64,000 nucleotides of DNA, from positions 1 to 64,000 of the forward strand of contig OY978106.1 of the NCBI GenBank assembly GCA_963854735.1, in the 5' to 3' direction. Made by a program: the position numbers and the translations under genes. Positions 61,084 through 64,000 of this stretch are shown piece after piece. The notes beneath the pieces are model-generated. The model did not search any database and was not told the origin of the DNA. It worked only from the letters and a program-made list of their open reading frames with translations. The first letter of the stretch is position 1. Each line of letters starts with the position of its first letter. This stretch comes from Marvania coccoides (lineage: Eukaryota > Chlorophyta > Trebouxiophyceae > Chlorellales > Chlorellaceae).

Positions 61084-61806
61084 TCAAACACGCTTAGCCG
61101 CCTCCAGCATCAGTCGTGTCCCTGCCTTCACCGCCGCCGCCACGCCCTCCTCTGGCGATATCTTCCCAATGCCCCCCGTCTCCAGCATCCGCTGCAGCAT
61201 CACGAAGTCTGGGGCGGGCGTGGCGCCTGAAGGGGCTCTCTCCTGGTCTCTCAGCCCTCTCACAATTGCTCTAAACTCTGGCACTTCATCAGCCACCCCT
61301 TCCTCCCGCATTTCCCGCAACTGCGCGTTAAACGTGTCTATCAGCGCGTCCTGAACCCCAGACGCCACTGCGCCTGCGATCCCCGGCGACGCAACGGCAG
61401 AAGCCGCGCCCAAAATATGGAATGCGGCGGCGGCAAAAGGACCCAGCAGCGAGGGGCGCACGCCGTACTGCGGCACCAGTGTCTTCAATTTGCGTAGTTG
61501 CTCAGCTTCGTCGTCCCTCAGGGCTGCCAGGTCGGGGCGGAGGCCCCCCATTGCCGCTCTGCCCGCCGCCAGCGCCGCTGCAGATTGCTGCGCCAGCAGG
61601 TCGACACGGATGGAGGTGCGCACGAGCTGGGGGGTGTCGCCATATGTTTCGATAGTGGCGTTGTCGTTTTCTTGCGCGCTGCTGTGTGCTGTGTGTGGCT
61701 GTGGGTCGGCGGCGGCGGAAGTTGAGAACGGGGCAGCAGCCACGCGTAGGTGGGCTGTTGATGAGCGCCCTGCTGCATGTCTTAAGATCGACAAATGCTG
61801 CTGCAT
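61084..61806 (-). CDS. COQ7-like protein with most di-iron ligands lost
   Basis: One exon, 240 residues. Residues 1-32 look like a mitochondrial presequence (Arg/Ser/Ala-rich, ending FSTSAAA). From 66 on the order of motifs is that of COQ7/CLK1 demethoxyubiquinone hydroxylase: IRVD, LRDDEAEQLRKLKTLVPQYGVRPSLLGP, GAASAVASPG, GVQDALIDTFNAQLREM, LRDQER, and a final AAVKAGTRLMLEAAKRV helix, with a short extra segment at 195-220. Of six di-iron ligands, four are changed: first Glu is Gln73, first His is Gln103, third Glu is Gln152, last His is Pro192; Glu100 and Glu189 remain. Such a protein cannot bind the di-iron centre in the normal way, so it is probably a non-enzymatic relative. Plants and algae are thought to use another hydroxylase. 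Confidence 0.75.
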   Translation of the reverse strand: MQQHLSILRHAAGRSSTAHLRVAAAPFSTSAAADPQPHTAHSSAQENDNATIETYGDTPQLVRTSIRVDLLAQQSAAALAAGRAAMGGLRPDLAALRDDEAEQLRKLKTLVPQYGVRPSLLGPFAAAAFHILGAASAVASPGIAGAVASGVQDALIDTFNAQLREMREEGVADEVPEFRAIVRGLRDQERAPSGATPAPDFVMLQRMLETGGIGKISPEEGVAAAVKAGTRLMLEAAKRV

Positions 61807-62316
61807 TTTGTGGATGCCGCGTCTGTATATTTTTTAAAATGCTGTTTTAATTCGTTGTTTGAAAAGGAGGAGCTTCCTTCGACTGCCTCACTTGCTGTCG
61901 TTATTTATAAAAAATATATGCATATAGTGTCGTCGCACTTTTCTTCTATTTCTCTTTCCGGGGGGAGGGATATTTAAAAACTTGGGTGGCCATTTTTTCC
62001 TTTTCTCGCCTTGATTGTCGCATTGAGTTTGCGTGGTGCGTGTATTTATATACCAAATGTTTTCTTTCATGCTCGTGCTTGCAGAAGGCCATGCATGCTA
62101 GTGCTAAAAAGCTGGGAGTAGTCTGTTGATCACTTATTCTGGCTTCGTCGCTTGTTCTAAGTTCTGATGTATTTACACCACGATTGTCGCATATTGCAAA
62201 TCATTGAACGGATAGGGTAAGCATATATGCGCTCCTCATAGCTTTATACACTCATGAGACCTTGCAAGATTGGGGCCATTCAAAAACGAACTATTTGCTG
62301 CACCGAGACAATAAAT
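61807..62316. promoter_or_regulatory. Divergent 5' region of COQ7-like and B3/Tudor-like genes
   Basis: 510 bp, AT-rich; no gene or named element seen. Confidence 0.35.
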
Positions 62317-64000
62317 ATGACGGTGCCAGACACTGAGACTGCATCCAATGAAGTCATCACATCTTTTGAAAAGGTGAGCTTTCGTTCACATCCTAACTGA
62401 AAATTTGCAAATTTTATAAAAACTTGTAATTTTGTTTGCTTGCGCAGACCGTTCCCGCCAGCGCCTTCAGATCTGTGGGTTTTAGTGTCCCAGAACCTTC
62501 TGGGAGGGCCGCCTCAGCCTCCCTTGCCAGCTGCACATCGTCGACGCCAACGGCAACGCCAAAGGCGAGTGCAAAGTCAGGGAGAAGGGCCCTACGTGCT
62601 ACGCCCACATGAAGGAGTACATTGTGAATGTCGGGATCAGAGCGAAAGATAAGATCCTGCTGGAGCTGCTGCCTGGCATGCGGATCCGCGTGTCGGTGGT
62701 AAAAAAACGAGCAGTGCGTGAGATGGGCAGGAGGAGGAGAGACGGCGGGATGGCAATAGAGGAGGAGGAGGAAGAAGAAGACTCGAGATCAGTGGGGACG
62801 ATGGAAGCGGCAGTGAGAGCGAGTCTGAGTCCCTGGAGGGCGTCAGCATCCTCATGGCAAGTCTCGCAATGTACTGTAATCTAGTAAAAATGCGGCATTG
62901 TCGTTTCTTTGCTTATGCATGCTCTGGTTTTCTCATTTTTTTACCCAATGCTGCATGATGCTCTTCTGCAGGGCCCCCCCACGATTGCCGCTTGGAGCCT
63001 GTGCAAGGTGCAGGGTGTGTATGACACGCGGACTCCTGATGGGGAGAAGATGGTGAAGGTGACGCTCCCTGTAGAAGACTACACTTCCAGGAGATGCAGG
63101 CGTGAGTTCATGGGCATGCCCATCCCAGTCAGCGAGGCAAAGCTGCGGGCGGCGGCGGTGGCGCCAGGGGCGCTGGTCGGGGCTGAGATTCACAAATTCT
63201 TCCCTGGGCACGGCTTGTTCAACGGCAGCGTGACTGGGTTCTCTGGCAGAGTCAGCGTTCTGTACAAGGTGGAGTATGAGGACGGGGACAAAGAGGAAAT
63301 GAACAAGACCCAGGTGCTGGAGCACCTCAAGCGCAGGTGAGAGGTACTTTTATTACTGGCGAGATTTAATATGCCTATTTAATTTTCTACAACTATTCTA
63401 CTTGCAAGAAAGTGTTGGCATTGCCGTTTTGTACAAAAGCATCATTGCTGTTGTCTATAATTTCATTATTTTACAGCTCTGTTCTCCATTGTATTAAAAG
63501 CATTAATTTTAATTCCAACTTGCCATTTGCAGCATGCCAGATTGGACGGAGTTTGCCCCCAGATGGGAGGCGGAGAAGCCGCCGCCGCTGGAGGACACCC
63601 CCATGGCAGACAACTCTGACGCAGAAGAAGAAAAAGAAGAGGAGGAGCACCTGATCATGGAGGAAGATGAAGAAGAGGAGGAGAAGCTGCCTGCAAAGCG
63701 GCCGCGGGAAAAAGTGGAGCAGCAGGAGGAGCCCCCAGGTGCCAAGCGGCAGAAGAAGAAAGAATTCGCCGCTGCTGCGAAGCCTGCCGAAAAGCCTGAG
63801 GCGGCGACGGTGGTTGCGCCTAAAGCTGCTGCCCCTACTCCTCCTCCAGCTGATAAACCGCGGAAGGAGAAACCCGCAAAGCCTGCGCCACCGCCAGCGG
63901 CGTCAGCAGTCGAGGCCGCTGCTGGGCCTTCTTACGCCCGTACAGCTGCAGCACCCCACCCTCCCTCGTCTTCTGCGGTTGAGGCTGACTACTCCTCTCT
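62317..64000 (+). CDS. B3-like/Tudor-like nuclear protein, partial (runs off the window)
   Basis: Exon 1 62317-62373 (MTVPDTETASNEVITSFEK). A second exon, most likely from about 62498, reads a B3-like fold: FWEGRLSLPCQLHIVDANG, YAHMKEYIVNVGIRAKDKIL, LELLPGMRIRV. An intron near 62700-62787 is needed to reach an acidic stretch (GSGSESESESLEGVSILM) ending at 62856; that exon ends in a GC donor (ATG|GCAAGT). Exon 62972-63336 ends in a Tudor-like domain (GAEIHKFFPGHGLFNGSV, VLYKVEYEDGDKEEM). The next exon, from 63533, is a long acidic/Lys/Pro/Ala-rich tail, open to 64000. Plausible chromatin reader or transcription factor. Splice details of the B3 part are unsure; Tudor and tail are firm. Confidence 0.6.

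Overview
The window is the left end of a chromosome from a green alga (Chlorophyta, most likely a Chlorella/Coccomyxa-like trebouxiophyte). The evidence is the plant-type telomere repeat CCCTAAA at base 1, short spliceosomal introns (mostly about 70-190 bp), GC-rich exons set in AT-rich introns and spacers, TGTAA poly(A) signals after several genes, and plant/algal genes (MOT1 molybdate transporter, RWP-RK nitrate-type regulator, TMF-like golgin). The species cannot be fixed from the sequence.

Layout. 1-374 is telomere that decays into variant repeats; a short AT-rich subtelomere follows. 1.0-4.1 kb holds a multi-pass membrane protein and a secreted Cys-rich protein, neither recognised. 5.0-15.0 kb: membrane-anchored purple acid phosphatase (-), TMF-like golgin (+), exportin-1 (-), serine palmitoyltransferase LCB1 (+). 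15.3-31.9 kb: bHLH factor (-), molybdate transporter MOT1 (-), malate dehydrogenase (+), an intron-containing tRNA (-), an RP2/TBCC-clathrin-light-chain fusion (+), an RWP-RK regulator with about 46 glutamines (-), an aldo/keto reductase (-), a GhrA-type 2-hydroxyacid dehydrogenase (-), and a second purple acid phosphatase (-). 32.4-41.1 kb is a + strand block: dolichol kinase, RAD51B, mARC, a four-repeat helical protein and a small secreted protein. From 41.4 kb to the end the genes alternate strand one by one: ABCC transporter (-), NDUFB9 (+), thioredoxin-glutaredoxin GLRX3 (-), UDP-glucose 4,6-dehydratase (+), TXNDC9 (-), coiled-coil protein (+), TAF4-like (-), small membrane protein (+), METTL5 (-), ISCA1 (+), COQ7-like (-), and a B3/Tudor-like nuclear protein (+) that runs off the window.

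Functionally this is ordinary nuclear housekeeping gene space, with no operons, transposons, CRISPR arrays or rRNA. Loose themes are molybdenum/nitrate (MOT1, RWP-RK, mARC), Fe-S and respiratory chain (GLRX3, ISCA1, NDUFB9, COQ7-like), and ER lipid/glycan supply (LCB1, dolichol kinase, UDP-rhamnose precursor). The most unusual items are the RP2/TBCC-clathrin-light-chain fusion, a COQ7 homologue that has lost four of six di-iron ligands, the four-repeat protein with phase-1 introns at repeat borders, and the strict strand alternation at the right. Exon borders were read by eye from GT/GC-AG signals, phase continuity and family conservation; no transcript data were available.
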